DNA of 64,000 nt from Hymenobacter nivis (GTDB taxonomy: Bacteria; Bacteroidota; Bacteroidia; Cytophagales; Hymenobacteraceae), in the NCBI RefSeq assembly GCF_006439025.1, contig NZ_RCYZ01000008.1:124001-188000 (forward strand). The letters are read 5' to 3'. The translations under genes were made by a program, and so were the position numbers. Below, in pieces: positions 17,514 to 26,255 of the stretch (position 1 is its first letter; each line of letters begins with the position of its first letter). Below the pieces are notes generated by a model that saw only the letters and a list, made by a program, of their open reading frames with translations, ran no database searches and was not told where the DNA came from.

Positions 17514-19253
17514 CTACGCCCAGCGCAAATCCAGCAGGCGCAGCTGCACGTGGCGGCTGCCGCGGTACTCGTTCATTTCCAGGGTGTAGCACACATCAAA
17601 GGGGTGGCCTTCGTTGATCTGGGGCAGGTAGCCGGCCAGGCCGAAGCCGATGACCTCCACGGCGGGGCCGGGGGAATCGGCGGCCACGAGGCGGATTTTG
17701 AGGTGGCCGTTGCCCACTTCGCGGGCGCTGCCGGGCACGGCCAGCACGCGGGCCGTGGCAAATACCGGGTTGGGGTTGCCGGGCCCGAAGGGCTCCAGGG
17801 GCCGCAAATCCTGCAAGAAGCCTTCGGTGATGCGGTCCACGGGCAGCAGGGCGTCAATCTCGACGGGCCGCACCAGGTGGGCCGTGGCCTGGGTGCGGGC
17901 CACCACCTCCTCAAACTGCGCCTGGAACGCGGGCACGTTTTCGACCTTCAGGGTGAGGCCGGCGGCGGCGCGGTGGCCGCCGTACTGCTCCAGCAGCGGG
18001 GCGCAGGCCTCCAGGGCCGCGTGGATGTCGAAGCCCGCCACCGAGCGCGCCGAGCCCGTGGCCTTGCCGTCGCGCTGCGTGAGGATGACCGTGGGGCGGT
18101 AGTACTGGTCGAGGCAGCGCGAGGCCACGATGCCGAGCACGCCCTGGTGCCAATCGGCCTTGTAGAGCACCGTGGCGTGGGCGGCTTGCAGGGCAGGGCT
18201 GGCAGCAATCAGGGCCAGGGCCTCCTGGGTGGTGGCCTGGTCGGAGCCGCGGCGCTCCTGGTTCATGCGGTCCACCACTTCGGCGGTGTGGCGGGCCTCC
18301 TGCTGGTCGGCGGCCAGCAGCATGGCCACGGCGCGGCGGGCGTCGCCCATGCGGCCGGCGGCGTTGATGCGCGGCGCGAAGCCAAATACCAAGCTACTGA
18401 GCGTCAGGGGCCCCTCGCGCAGGGTGGCCAGCTCGCGCAGGGCGGCCAGGCCCGGGCGCAGCAACTGGGCTTCCTCGTTGAAGCGGCGCAGGCCGTGGGC
18501 GGCCAGCACGCGGTTCTCGCCCGTCACGGGCACCACGTCGGCGGCAATGCTCACGGTCACCAAATCCAGCAGGTCGTAGAGAAAGGCCGTGTCGCGGCCC
18601 AGGCGCTGGCCCAGGCCCTGCATCAGCTTGAAGCCCACGCCGCAGCCCGACAAATCCTTGTAGGGGTAGCAGCAGTCTTCGCGCTTGGGGTCGAGCACGG
18701 CCACGGCTTCGGGCAGCTCGTCGCCGGGCAGGTGGTGGTCGCAAATGATGAAATCGACGCCTTTGGCCGCGGCGTAGGCCACCGGCTCCAGGGCCTTGAT
18801 GCCGCAGTCGAGGGCCACGATCAGGCCGAAGCCTTCGGCGGCGGCCAGGTCCACGGCGGTGTGGCTGATGCCGTAGCCCTCGGTGTAGCGGTCGGGGATG
18901 TAGTCGCGCAGGCGCTCGGCCCCGAACAAGGGCGTGAGGTAGCTGATGACCAGCGCCACCGACGTAATGCCGTCCACGTCGTAGTCGCCGAGTACGAGCA
19001 CCTTTTCGCCGGTTTCCAGGGCCCGCACGAGGCGATCCACGGCCCGGTCCATGTCACGCAGCAAAAACGGATCGGGCAGCTGGCGCAGGTCAGAGTAAAT
19101 GAATGCGGCGGCAGCTTCGGGGGTGTCGAGGCCGCGCTGCACGAGCAGGGCCCCTACTTCGGGCCCCACGGGCAGGGCCTCGGTGATGGCTGACACCAGC
19201 GCCGGGGCGGGGGCCGGCGCAAAGTTCCAGCTTTTGGCGGCGGGGGGCGGCAT
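17514..19253 (-). CDS. recJ: single-stranded-DNA-specific exonuclease RecJ
   Basis: RecJ, a 5'-3' exonuclease on single-stranded DNA used in recombination and repair; 579 residues, the normal length. The DHH-family metal motifs are visible: VLVLGDYDVDGITS, IVALDCG and FIICDHHLPG. The DHHA1 domain follows (SARSVAGFDIHAALEAC...YGGHRAAAGL) and then an OB-like C-terminal domain. Start ATG at 19253; an alternative start 51 bases upstream is not supported by homology. A -7-like TACTTTCG (19290-19297, minus strand) lies 37 bases upstream. Divergent from the 37-residue membrane peptide. Confidence 0.97.
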   Translation of the reverse strand: MPPPAAKSWNFAPAPAPALVSAITEALPVGPEVGALLVQRGLDTPEAAAAFIYSDLRQLPDPFLLRDMDRAVDRLVRALETGEKVLVLGDYDVDGITSVALVISYLTPLFGAERLRDYIPDRYTEGYGISHTAVDLAAAEGFGLIVALDCGIKALEPVAYAAAKGVDFIICDHHLPGDELPEAVAVLDPKREDCCYPYKDLSGCGVGFKLMQGLGQRLGRDTAFLYDLLDLVTVSIAADVVPVTGENRVLAAHGLRRFNEEAQLLRPGLAALRELATLREGPLTLSSLVFGFAPRINAAGRMGDARRAVAMLLAADQQEARHTAEVVDRMNQERRGSDQATTQEALALIAASPALQAAHATVLYKADWHQGVLGIVASRCLDQYYRPTVILTQRDGKATGSARSVAGFDIHAALEACAPLLEQYGGHRAAAGLTLKVENVPAFQAQFEEVVARTQATAHLVRPVEIDALLPVDRITEGFLQDLRPLEPFGPGNPNPVFATARVLAVPGSAREVGNGHLKIRLVAADSPGPAVEVIGFGLAGYLPQINEGHPFDVCYTLEMNEYRGSRHVQLRLLDLRWA

Positions 19254-19326
19254 CAAAGGAAAGGATAGATTAGCGGAAGGAGTATCGGGCGAAAGTACGC
19301 CCAAACCCTTGCCCGGGCGGCGGCCG

Positions 19327-19334
19327 TACCTTTG
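19327..19334 (+). promoter_or_regulatory. TAnnTTTG -7 element of the 37-residue peptide gene
   Basis: TACCTTTG, an exact -7 match, 30 bases before the ATG at 19365. A CTTG 15 bases upstream could be a poorly spaced -33 element. Confidence 0.55.
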
Positions 19335-19364
19335 CCCGGGGCCCCGCCGGCCCCCACCCCCGCC

Positions 19365-19478
19365 ATGTCCAAGCTCCGCGACTTCTACCGCCGTTACCGC
19401 CAGTACATCCTCACCGATGGGCTGATGTACGTGGTTTTCATTGTGTTCCTGGGGCTGCTGTTCGTGTTTTTCGGCTGA
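19365..19478 (+). CDS. 37-residue single-pass membrane peptide
   Basis: A very short gene: a basic, amphipathic N-terminus (MSKLRDFYRRYRQYILTDG) followed by one strongly hydrophobic helix (about residues 21-37, beginning LMYVVFIVFLGLL) that runs to the stop. Support comes from a -7 element 30 bases upstream, a compact hairpin with a T-run just after the stop, a start preceded by a short leader, and the charge and hydrophobicity of a bona fide membrane peptide. It lies alone between divergent recJ and the convergent TPR gene. From memory, similar short peptides sit near recJ in other Cytophagales; this is not verified. The function is unknown. Confidence 0.75.
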   Translation: MSKLRDFYRRYRQYILTDGLMYVVFIVFLGLLFVFFG

Positions 19479-19492
19479 TGGCCGCGCCCCGA

Positions 19493-19520
19493 GGCCACAG
19501 CCAGGGGCTGGCTTTTGGCC
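19493..19520 (+). terminator. terminator after the 37-residue peptide gene
   Basis: The stem AGCCAG/CTGGCT with a GGG loop is followed by T4 and flanked by outer GGCCA/TGGCC arms. It starts 15 bases after the stop codon at 19478. Confidence 0.55.
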
Positions 19521-19536
19521 GGGCCCGCCCGGGGCC

Positions 19537-21363
19537 CTACTGCACGCCGTCGCCGCGCAGCTTGCGGAAGCGCTTGCGGGCTTCGGCCACGTAGATGCTG
19601 CCGGGGTACTTGGTAAGCACCTGCTCGTAGAGGGCCTGGGCCTTGGGCCGGTCGTGGAGGTCTTCTTCCTGGATGCGGGCCAGCAAAAACAGGGCGTCGT
19701 CGCTGAGCACGCCGTTGGCCGGGCCGGCCAGCAGGCGGTCGAGGGTGGCGGTGGCGGCCGGGAAGTCGCCCATGCGCCGCTGCAGCTGGGCCTTGAGGTA
19801 GTAGGCGTTGTCGCTCAGCGAGTGGCCGGGGTACTTGGCCAGCAGCGCGTCGAGGCCCGCCACGGCGGCGGGCAGCTTGTTCTGGAACACGAGCTGCTCG
19901 GCGGCGGCGTAGTCCTTCAGGGCCAGGCCCAGGGTGTCCTCCACGGTGTTGGTGGCGATGAGCAGCGAGAGCTGCATGGCGTCGTTGGCAATTTCGCGGG
20001 TCGTGGCTTCCTTGAGGATGTCCAGGTGGCTCTGGGCCAGCTTAAAGTCGCCGGCGAAGTAGCTCAGGCGGGCGTTGCGCAGCTTGGCCTCGTAGCCCAA
20101 CGGGGCTTCCTTCTCGGTTTTTTCGACCTGCGAATACAGCAGCGTGGCCTCCCAGGGCTCGGCGCGCAGCAGGTACAGGTCGCCGAGGGTCAGCTTGGCC
20201 TCGTCCACCAAGTTGGCAGGGGCCTGGGGCTGGTCCACCACGGCCTGAAGCAGCGTCATGGCCTTGGCCTGGTCACCGAGCTGGAAGGCGTAGAGGTCGG
20301 CCAGGCGGCGGCGCACCTGGGCCGCCTCGGGGGCCCTGCCCAGCTCGGCCAGCAGCTGCTCGTACTCGGTGGCCAGGGCCCGCACCTGGGCCTGGTCCAC
20401 GGGGTAGGTGCTGCGCACCTGGTCTTCGCGGGCGGCCAGCCGGCCCTGCCGGGCCACGTTGTAGAGGGGCCCCGTGCGGTACTCCTTCAGCACGTAGTCG
20501 TAGCCGGCCAGGGCGCTTTCGAAGTCCTTGTTTTGCTGGGCGATGGACGCTACTTCCAGCACGCGGCTGCCCTGGGTGCGCCCGCGCCGGTCGAGGGCCC
20601 GGGCCTGCATTAGGGCCCCCACGAAGTCGTGGCGCTGCACTTGCAGCCACAGCAGCAGCTCGGCGTAGGCGGCCTGCTCGGGGTGCTGCTGCACGGCGCT
20701 GAGCAGCTGCTTTTCGAGGGCGTCAAAGTCCTTTTCCTCCTTCAGCGCGTTCTGGAGCATGTTGCGCACGTAGGGCAGCTGCTGCTCGTCCTGCTGCACC
20801 AGGCGCAGGGTTTCGGCCAGCAGCTTGTCCTGCTGCTGGCTTTGGGTGTAGAGCTGGATGAGCTGGGGCCCGTACTCGGTTTCGCTGCGGGCCAGGGCGC
20901 GGCCGCGCAGGTAGGTTTTTTCGGCCCAGGCCGGCAGCTCACGCCGGCTAAACTCGGCCGCCACGGGGCCCACCTGGTCGGGCGTCAGCTGGTTCACCAC
21001 GCGCTGCCACTGCTTGTCGGCCCCGGCAGTTTCGCCGCCGGCTTGCAGGGCCCCCCCCAGGGCCACGCCGTAGGTGGCGTCGGCGGGGTGCAGCTTCACG
21101 GCTTTCTTGGCCAGCTTTTCGGCGTCTTTGTAGCGCTTGAGGTCGGTGAGGGCTTGCAGGTAGAGCGGAAACAGCTCGGTGCTGGTTTGCTGCTCCGCGG
21201 GCAACCGGTCCAGCAGGAACACGGCTTTCTCCGGCTCGCCGCGGCGGGCGTAGTCCTTTGCTAGGGCGGTGCCGTCGGCGGGGCCCCAGGTTTTGGGGCC
21301 CTGGGCGCGGGCCGGGGCGGCGAGCAGCAGGGCCGCGCTCAGCAGCAGGTGGGACGGACGCAT
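19537..21363 (-). CDS. secreted tetratricopeptide-repeat protein
   Basis: A 608-residue protein with a signal peptide (LLLSAALLLAAPARAQ), so it is periplasmic or outer-membrane facing. The rest is built of helical hairpins with the TPR spacing, for example ALTDLKRYKDAEKLAKKAVKLHP, NKDFESALAGYDYVLKEYR, LGDLYLLRAEPWEATLLYSQ, and LLARIQEEDLHDRPKAQALYEQVLTKYPGS near the end. TPR proteins of this size act as scaffolds for envelope complexes; the partner is unknown. The ATG at 21363 gives the signal peptide; a TTG 12 bases upstream is less likely. It is the last gene of a minus-strand run that begins at coaX. Confidence 0.88.
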   Translation of the reverse strand: MRPSHLLLSAALLLAAPARAQGPKTWGPADGTALAKDYARRGEPEKAVFLLDRLPAEQQTSTELFPLYLQALTDLKRYKDAEKLAKKAVKLHPADATYGVALGGALQAGGETAGADKQWQRVVNQLTPDQVGPVAAEFSRRELPAWAEKTYLRGRALARSETEYGPQLIQLYTQSQQQDKLLAETLRLVQQDEQQLPYVRNMLQNALKEEKDFDALEKQLLSAVQQHPEQAAYAELLLWLQVQRHDFVGALMQARALDRRGRTQGSRVLEVASIAQQNKDFESALAGYDYVLKEYRTGPLYNVARQGRLAAREDQVRSTYPVDQAQVRALATEYEQLLAELGRAPEAAQVRRRLADLYAFQLGDQAKAMTLLQAVVDQPQAPANLVDEAKLTLGDLYLLRAEPWEATLLYSQVEKTEKEAPLGYEAKLRNARLSYFAGDFKLAQSHLDILKEATTREIANDAMQLSLLIATNTVEDTLGLALKDYAAAEQLVFQNKLPAAVAGLDALLAKYPGHSLSDNAYYLKAQLQRRMGDFPAATATLDRLLAGPANGVLSDDALFLLARIQEEDLHDRPKAQALYEQVLTKYPGSIYVAEARKRFRKLRGDGVQ

Positions 21364-21417
21364 GGCAGACGGCAAGAGTGGGTGCAGGGCCCTAACGCCC
21401 GGGTTTGGCGGGTTCGT

Positions 21418-21702
21418 TCAACGGACTAAAGCCAAGCGGCCCAGCACCAGCACGAGTACGATCAGGGCGGCCCCCAGCAGCTCGGTTTTCATGGCGCGCA
21501 AGGGCTGCTGCCGCACGTAGCTGCTCAGCAGCACGGCCCCGCCCATGCCCAGCACCAGGGCCAGCGGGTACGTCAGCTGCTTTGCCTCGGCGGGCCACGG
21601 GCTGCGCTGCTTGAAAACCAAGGCCAGGGCCAGCCCGGTGGCCACTAGCAGCAAGCCGATGAGGCCGCGCTTGGCAAAAGAAATGGTGGCCTTGGGCTGC
21701 AT
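21418..21702 (-). CDS. small three-helix membrane protein
   Basis: A 94-residue protein that is almost all membrane: RGLIGLLLVATGLALALVF, LTYPLALVLGMGGAVLLSSYV and TELLGAALIVLVLVLGRLAL. The N-terminus (MQPKATISFAK) is basic and short. The ATG at 21702 avoids a 14-residue extension without homology. It lies 54 bases upstream of the TPR gene on the same strand and may share its transcript. Its stop is immediately followed by that gene's leader. I recognise no family. Confidence 0.7.
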   Translation of the reverse strand: MQPKATISFAKRGLIGLLLVATGLALALVFKQRSPWPAEAKQLTYPLALVLGMGGAVLLSSYVRQQPLRAMKTELLGAALIVLVLVLGRLALVR

Positions 21703-21768
21703 GGCGGCGGAGGGGGTTGATAAGGTTGGCCAGCCAAGGTACAAACTGCCGGCCAGGGCCCCACAAAA

Positions 21769-21798
21769 AAAGGGCCGCCCCCGGAGGAACGGCCCTTT
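21769..21798 (-). terminator. terminator downstream of the PpiD-like gene
   Basis: Arms AAAGGGCCG/CGGCCCTTT (21769-21777 and 21790-21798) form a 9-base stem with an A-run continuing on one side; 22 bases after the ppiD stop. Confidence 0.75.
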
Positions 21799-21819
21799 CG
21801 CAACCTTAGCCGAAGCGGC

Positions 21820-23934
21820 TTAGAAGAACTTCGAGCGATTGTCTTTCACGTTGGCGTGGGCCTTGATGGCCTCGTAGATCAGGCCGTCCTGGCGGCTGCC
21901 GCGCTGCTGGGCCAGCTGCTGGCGCACGGCTTTCAGGTCGGCGGCCGCGGCGGCGGGGGCCACGCTCACGGGCTCCACCACCAGCACGCCCTGCTCGCCT
22001 TGCAGCGGGGCCGAGTGCTGGCCGGGCTTCAGGCCGAAGGCGGCGCCCACGGCCAGGGGCTCGAAGCCCACGTTGGGCAGTGTGCCCGTGCCCAGGGCCA
22101 CGCCCTCGGCAGTGCCCACCTGGGCGGTGGGGCCGTAGGCGGCGGCGAGCTGCTCCACGGTGCCAGTTTTGCCGAGCTTGCCCATGATTTGCTGGGCCTT
22201 AAGGTCGTTGCGGACCAGGGCCGAGAGCTGGGGCTTGAGGCCGGCCACGGTGGCTTCGCCCTTGGCCTGGGTGCCGGTGAGGGCCGCGATGACGTACTGG
22301 TCGCCAATCTCGTACACCTCGCTAACGTCACCGATTTTGGTGTCGCCGCTGGGGCCCGCGCCGTAGGCCCAGCGCACCAGGTCGCGGGCGTTTTGCAGGT
22401 TGTTCACGCTGCGGGCGTTGCGGTCGAGGTTGGGGGCCTCCTGCTTTTGCAGGGTCTTGTCCTTGGTGGTCAGCTGGCGGAAGCTGGCCAGGTCGGTGGC
22501 CTGGCCCTTGAGCTGCTGGGCGTGGGCGTAGGCGGCCTCGCGGGTGGCGTCGCTGGGCACGATGGCCTTCTTCACCTCGGCCACCTGGTAGGTCTTCGTA
22601 GTGGTGGGGGCGGTCACCTTCACCACGTGGTAGCCGAACGAGGTTTCGACCGGTGCGGCCAGCAGGCCCACGGGGGCCCCCAGCACGGCTTTCTCAAACT
22701 CGGGCACCATGCGGCCCTTCGTGAACCAGCCCAGGTCACCGCCCTGGTCCTTGGTGCCGTCGGTGCCAAACTGCCGGGCCAGCGCCGCGAAATCGGCCCC
22801 GCCCTTGATTTTGTTGATCAGGTCCTGGGCCTTGGCTTTGGCCGCGGCCTTGGCCTGGGGCGTTTGGGCTTCGGGCTTGATGAGGATGTGGCTGGCGCGG
22901 GCCGACTGGGGGCCCTCTTTCTCGCCGGTCACTTTGTAGAGCGAGTACGTGCCGTTCTCGGCGTAGGGGCCGTACACCTTGCCTACCGCCAAGGGCATCT
23001 GCTTGCGCAGCTCCTCGGGCAGGTCGGCGGGGCTGCGGAAGGCCTTGTTGTAGGGCTGCTCCGAGTTCATTTTCACAAACAGCGAGTCGGCCGGGGCCGA
23101 GGCAAACTGCGTGGCCAGGGTGCCGATGGTGCTGCGCACGGCGGCGCTGTCCTCCTTCGAGGCCACCACGGGCACGCTCACGTACTCCACCGAGCGGCCG
23201 TCTTCCACCTTGTACTGGCCCTTGTGCTTGTCGAGGTAAGCTTGCAGCTGCTCGTTGGTCACCTTCACGGCCGAGTCGGAAATGCTGGCGTAGGGCACGA
23301 ACAGGTACTTCACCGTGGCCTTGGCGTTCTGATCGTCGTTGAAGCGCTTGGCTTCGGCGGTGGTCACGTACACCGAATTCTTCAGCAGGCTGTTGTACTT
23401 GTTGGCCATGCGGTCGGCGGGCAGATTGGCCTCGAAGTTGCGCCAGGCGGCCTGGCTTTCGGGGGGCAGCTTGTCGAGGTTTTTGAGGTACTCAATGAGC
23501 CGCGCCTTGTCGAACTGCCCGGTTTTGGGATCCGTAAAGGCTTGCTTGATGCCGGGGTTAATGTTGTCGCCCTGCACCATGTCCACTAGCTCGTCGTCGC
23601 TCACGGCCAGGCCCAGCTTGTCCCACTCAGGCTGGAAAGCCAGGCGGTAGATGGTCTGGTTCCAGGCCTGGTCGCGCAGGTAGGCCAGGGCCTGGTCGTC
23701 GGGCGGGCGCTGCTGCTGGGCGGTAAACTGCTGCTTAGCCTGCTCCAGGGCGTTGTTGTAGTCGGCCAGCTCTACTTTCTGGCCGGCCACTTCGCCCACC
23801 ACCGTGTCGCTGCCGCCGAAGAGCTTGTTCTTGCCGCCCACCAGGTCGCCGCCCACAATGAAGAGCAGCATCCCGATGGCCACCGTGCCCACGGCCCAGC
23901 CCGATTTTTCCCGTATCGTGTTGATTAACGCCAT
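21820..23934 (-). CDS. membrane-anchored peptidyl-prolyl isomerase/chaperone (PpiD/SurA type)
   Basis: A 704-residue periplasmic folding factor. One N-terminal membrane anchor (about residues 12-32, WAVGTVAIGMLLFIVGGDLVG) is followed by a SurA_N-like helical domain (VVGEVAGQKVELADYNNALEQ). A parvulin domain starts at ASHILIKPEA and contains FAALARQFGTDGTKDQGGDLGWF and FGYHVVKV. Further chaperone-like domains complete the protein. The architecture is that of PpiD, which works at the Sec exit on emerging outer-membrane proteins. The gene lies downstream of lptC and a porin-like gene, which fits a role in outer-membrane assembly. A terminator follows. Confidence 0.92.
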   Translation of the reverse strand: MALINTIREKSGWAVGTVAIGMLLFIVGGDLVGGKNKLFGGSDTVVGEVAGQKVELADYNNALEQAKQQFTAQQQRPPDDQALAYLRDQAWNQTIYRLAFQPEWDKLGLAVSDDELVDMVQGDNINPGIKQAFTDPKTGQFDKARLIEYLKNLDKLPPESQAAWRNFEANLPADRMANKYNSLLKNSVYVTTAEAKRFNDDQNAKATVKYLFVPYASISDSAVKVTNEQLQAYLDKHKGQYKVEDGRSVEYVSVPVVASKEDSAAVRSTIGTLATQFASAPADSLFVKMNSEQPYNKAFRSPADLPEELRKQMPLAVGKVYGPYAENGTYSLYKVTGEKEGPQSARASHILIKPEAQTPQAKAAAKAKAQDLINKIKGGADFAALARQFGTDGTKDQGGDLGWFTKGRMVPEFEKAVLGAPVGLLAAPVETSFGYHVVKVTAPTTTKTYQVAEVKKAIVPSDATREAAYAHAQQLKGQATDLASFRQLTTKDKTLQKQEAPNLDRNARSVNNLQNARDLVRWAYGAGPSGDTKIGDVSEVYEIGDQYVIAALTGTQAKGEATVAGLKPQLSALVRNDLKAQQIMGKLGKTGTVEQLAAAYGPTAQVGTAEGVALGTGTLPNVGFEPLAVGAAFGLKPGQHSAPLQGEQGVLVVEPVSVAPAAAAADLKAVRQQLAQQRGSRQDGLIYEAIKAHANVKDNRSKFF

Positions 23935-24021
23935 GTACTTGTCAAAAGAAAACTAATCGGTTAGAGTCAAAAAGAGGCGCAAAATAACCAGAAATCCCCG
24001 GTTTATCCTAGCCGGGGCCCC

Positions 24022-24315
24022 CTAGCGGCGGCGCGGGGCGGGCTTGCCGCCCTTGGGGGCCCCGCCAGGCTTGCTGCCTTTGGGCGCTTTGGGCGCGGTT
24101 TTGGCCGCTTTGGCGGCCTGCTCGGCCAGCTTGGCAGCCACCGTGTCCTTCTGCCGCCAATAAATCAGGGGCATCCAGCAGGCCGAGGCAATCATAAAAA
24201 TCCAATAGTTGCGGCCCAGGTCGTCGTAGAGCAGCGTTTGGTAGATGCCGATGACCATGGCCACCACGCCCACGGCGAAGAGCACGGTGCGGAGCAGGTC
24301 TTTGTCGAATTTCAT
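24022..24315 (-). CDS. small membrane protein between lptC and ppiD
   Basis: A 97-residue protein with two membrane helices (LLRTVLFAVGVVAMVIGIYQTLL and YWIFMIASACWMPLIYW). These are followed by a basic Lys/Ala/Pro/Gly tail (AEQAAKAAKTAPKAPKGSKP to PAPRRR) that is probably cytoplasmic. It starts 15 bases after the lptC stop and ends about 90 bases before the ppiD-like gene, so it belongs to the same envelope operon. No known domain recognised. Confidence 0.75.
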   Translation of the reverse strand: MKFDKDLLRTVLFAVGVVAMVIGIYQTLLYDDLGRNYWIFMIASACWMPLIYWRQKDTVAAKLAEQAAKAAKTAPKAPKGSKPGGAPKGGKPAPRRR

Positions 24316-24330
24316 GGGCAGTGGGGCCCC

Positions 24331-24927
24331 CTACGGGGCCACGGACTGGTCGATGGCGAACACGCCCTCGGGCTTGGTGATGCGGTAGGAAGAGAAGTTC
24401 TGGTTAGCCTTCAGGCCGTAGCCGGTGAGGCGCTCGGTGAGCGTTTCGACCCGCACGAACATGGCCGAATCGGTGTAAATCTGCCCCTTGTTGCGGTCGT
24501 AAAACAGCTCTTCGGTGAAGAGCTTTTGTTGCTGGGGCACGTTGGCCACCCGCACGTCGCCGCGCATGGTGAACAGGTTTTTGGCCTGCTCCAGCTTGCC
24601 GTAGCGCGCCGTCAGGGTGTTCTCCACCGACTTATCCTTGGCGTAAAAAGTAACGGATACGCCCTTGGTATAGATCACGTCGCCGTTTTCGTAGCGCTGC
24701 TCGAGCGGGGCCGTGAGGCGAACTTGGAGCCGGGCCGAGTCGCTGAATAGCTCCAGCACGTTGGTGCTTTCCATGTTGGGGCCCTTGTAAACGAGCGTGG
24801 GGCCCACGGCCTTTTGCTCGTCGCAGCCCACCAGCGCCAGCGCCAGCGCCAGCAGGCCACCGGCCAGCCAGCCGGCTGTGGGGCCCCGGCGGCACCCGGG
24901 CCGTGCGCGCAGTGCCAGGGCCCCCAC
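24331..24927 (-). CDS. lptC: LPS export system component LptC-like lipoprotein
   Basis: A 198-residue protein with a lipoprotein signal (LLALALALVGC, lipobox LVGC). The LptC-type beta-jellyroll pattern follows: LVYKGPNMESTNVLELFSDSARLQVRL, VSVTFYAKD, ENTLTARYGKLEQ, LFTMRGDVRVANV, KLFTEELFYDRNKGQIYTDSA. In Gram-negative bacteria LptC receives LPS from LptB2FG and passes it to LptA across the periplasm. The start is the GTG at 24927, two bases after the stop of the porin-like gene; the frame is open much further upstream only as a shadow of that gene. Tight spacing with both neighbours marks an operon. Confidence 0.88.
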   Translation of the reverse strand: MGALALRARPGCRRGPTAGWLAGGLLALALALVGCDEQKAVGPTLVYKGPNMESTNVLELFSDSARLQVRLTAPLEQRYENGDVIYTKGVSVTFYAKDKSVENTLTARYGKLEQAKNLFTMRGDVRVANVPQQQKLFTEELFYDRNKGQIYTDSAMFVRVETLTERLTGYGLKANQNFSSYRITKPEGVFAIDQSVAP

Positions 24928-24929
24928 GG

Positions 24930-26255
24930 CTATTGCAGGCGGCGCTTGATGAACCACCGGTTGTTCAGCGTCACGCCAAACGTCATCTTCACGTAGTTTT
25001 CCTGCACGTTGCTGGCGCCGGTGCCGGCCGCCAGCAGGTCGGTGTTGCCGCGCATGCCGTAGGTGAAGGCCAGGCTGAACGTGGTGGCTTCGAGGGGCGA
25101 GGAGGTGGGCAGCGGGAAGCCGAAGCCCCAGCTTATCGAGCGGTCGTAGAGCGTTTTGCCGGCGGGCTGGTAGGGCAGCTGGGCCACGTTCAGGCCCACG
25201 CGGTAGTTCACGCGCTGGAAGTAGTGCTCCACCGAGCCTGGGTCGGGCGTAAACTCGCCGCCCACGCCGATGCGCACGGTGTTGCGCAGCGGCGTAGTAA
25301 CGACGCCAAAGTTCGAGAACTTCGACCACTGCTGCTGGGCCGCGTCCACGCTGACGCTCCAGTTCTTGTCGTTGTCGAGGCTGATGCCCAGCTGGGCCAG
25401 GGCGGGCACCTTCACGGTGCCGTTCACGTCCTCGGTCTGCACGGAGGTGCCGGCGATGGTGGCCCCGTTCACGTCCTGCCGCTCCTGGGTGGTGGTGCGC
25501 CGGGCCCCCAGGTTGGCGGGGAAGCTGTACACGCCGGCCAGGTTCATGCGCAGGTCCTTGCCCAGGTTGTGGCGGTAGTGCACCCCGGCCCGGAAGTCGA
25601 AGTCGGAGTAGTGCACGTGGCGGCGGTCTTCCGTGGTTTGGCTGGCCGAGCCGTCGGCCAGAACAATGCGGGTGCCAGTGGTTTCGTCTACGGTGCCAAA
25701 CACGTAGGCCGCTGTGAAGCCCACGTTCAGGTCGCGGGTGACGTGCACGCCCTGGGCCAGGTAGGCCCGCGAGATGCCGCCCGAGCCCGAGTAGCGCGTC
25801 AGGGCCGAGTCGCGGGGGGCCCCCACGATGGTGCTGCGCACGTTGGTTTCGTAGTCCACGGTGCTCAGCGGCCGCAGGCCCACGGAGGCAGCCCAGCGGC
25901 GCTTCAGGGGCACGGCCAGCGAGAGGTAGCCCAGGGTGGCATTGCCCGCCTTAGTGGAAGCGGCCGCGTTTTTCACCGTTTTGTACTGCCCGCTATACGC
26001 CGCTTCGAAGGTGGTGCGGGCCGTGTAGTAAAGCAGGGCCGGGTTCAAGTCGTTCACGTTGATGGCGTTGGGCGCGGCCAGGCCCACGCCGCCCATGCCC
26101 TCCTGACGCACGCCGCCGGTGTTGGGGTAGTACTCGCCAATGCCGAGGCGCGAATAGGGCGAGTTGCCCAGGCCCTGCGCCTGCGCCCCGCCGGCCAGCG
26201 CCGCCATCCCCCCTGCCAACAGCAACCGCCGGCCCACGTTCTTATTGTTCAACAT
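24930..26255 (-). CDS. porin-like outer-membrane beta-barrel protein
   Basis: A 441-residue protein with a signal peptide (GRRLLLAGGMAALAGGAQAQ). It has an N-terminal plug-like region with NSPYSRLGIGEY and MGGVGLAAPNAINVNDLNPALLYY, a pattern seen in FadL/OMPP1-type transporters. The rest is alternating amphipathic strands ending in MTFGVTLNNRWFIKRRLQ. It overlaps the coaX stop by 14 bases and is followed two bases later by lptC. This coaX / outer-membrane protein / lptC order is common in Bacteroidota. The substrate is unknown. Confidence 0.85.
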   Translation of the reverse strand: MLNNKNVGRRLLLAGGMAALAGGAQAQGLGNSPYSRLGIGEYYPNTGGVRQEGMGGVGLAAPNAINVNDLNPALLYYTARTTFEAAYSGQYKTVKNAAASTKAGNATLGYLSLAVPLKRRWAASVGLRPLSTVDYETNVRSTIVGAPRDSALTRYSGSGGISRAYLAQGVHVTRDLNVGFTAAYVFGTVDETTGTRIVLADGSASQTTEDRRHVHYSDFDFRAGVHYRHNLGKDLRMNLAGVYSFPANLGARRTTTQERQDVNGATIAGTSVQTEDVNGTVKVPALAQLGISLDNDKNWSVSVDAAQQQWSKFSNFGVVTTPLRNTVRIGVGGEFTPDPGSVEHYFQRVNYRVGLNVAQLPYQPAGKTLYDRSISWGFGFPLPTSSPLEATTFSLAFTYGMRGNTDLLAAGTGASNVQENYVKMTFGVTLNNRWFIKRRLQ

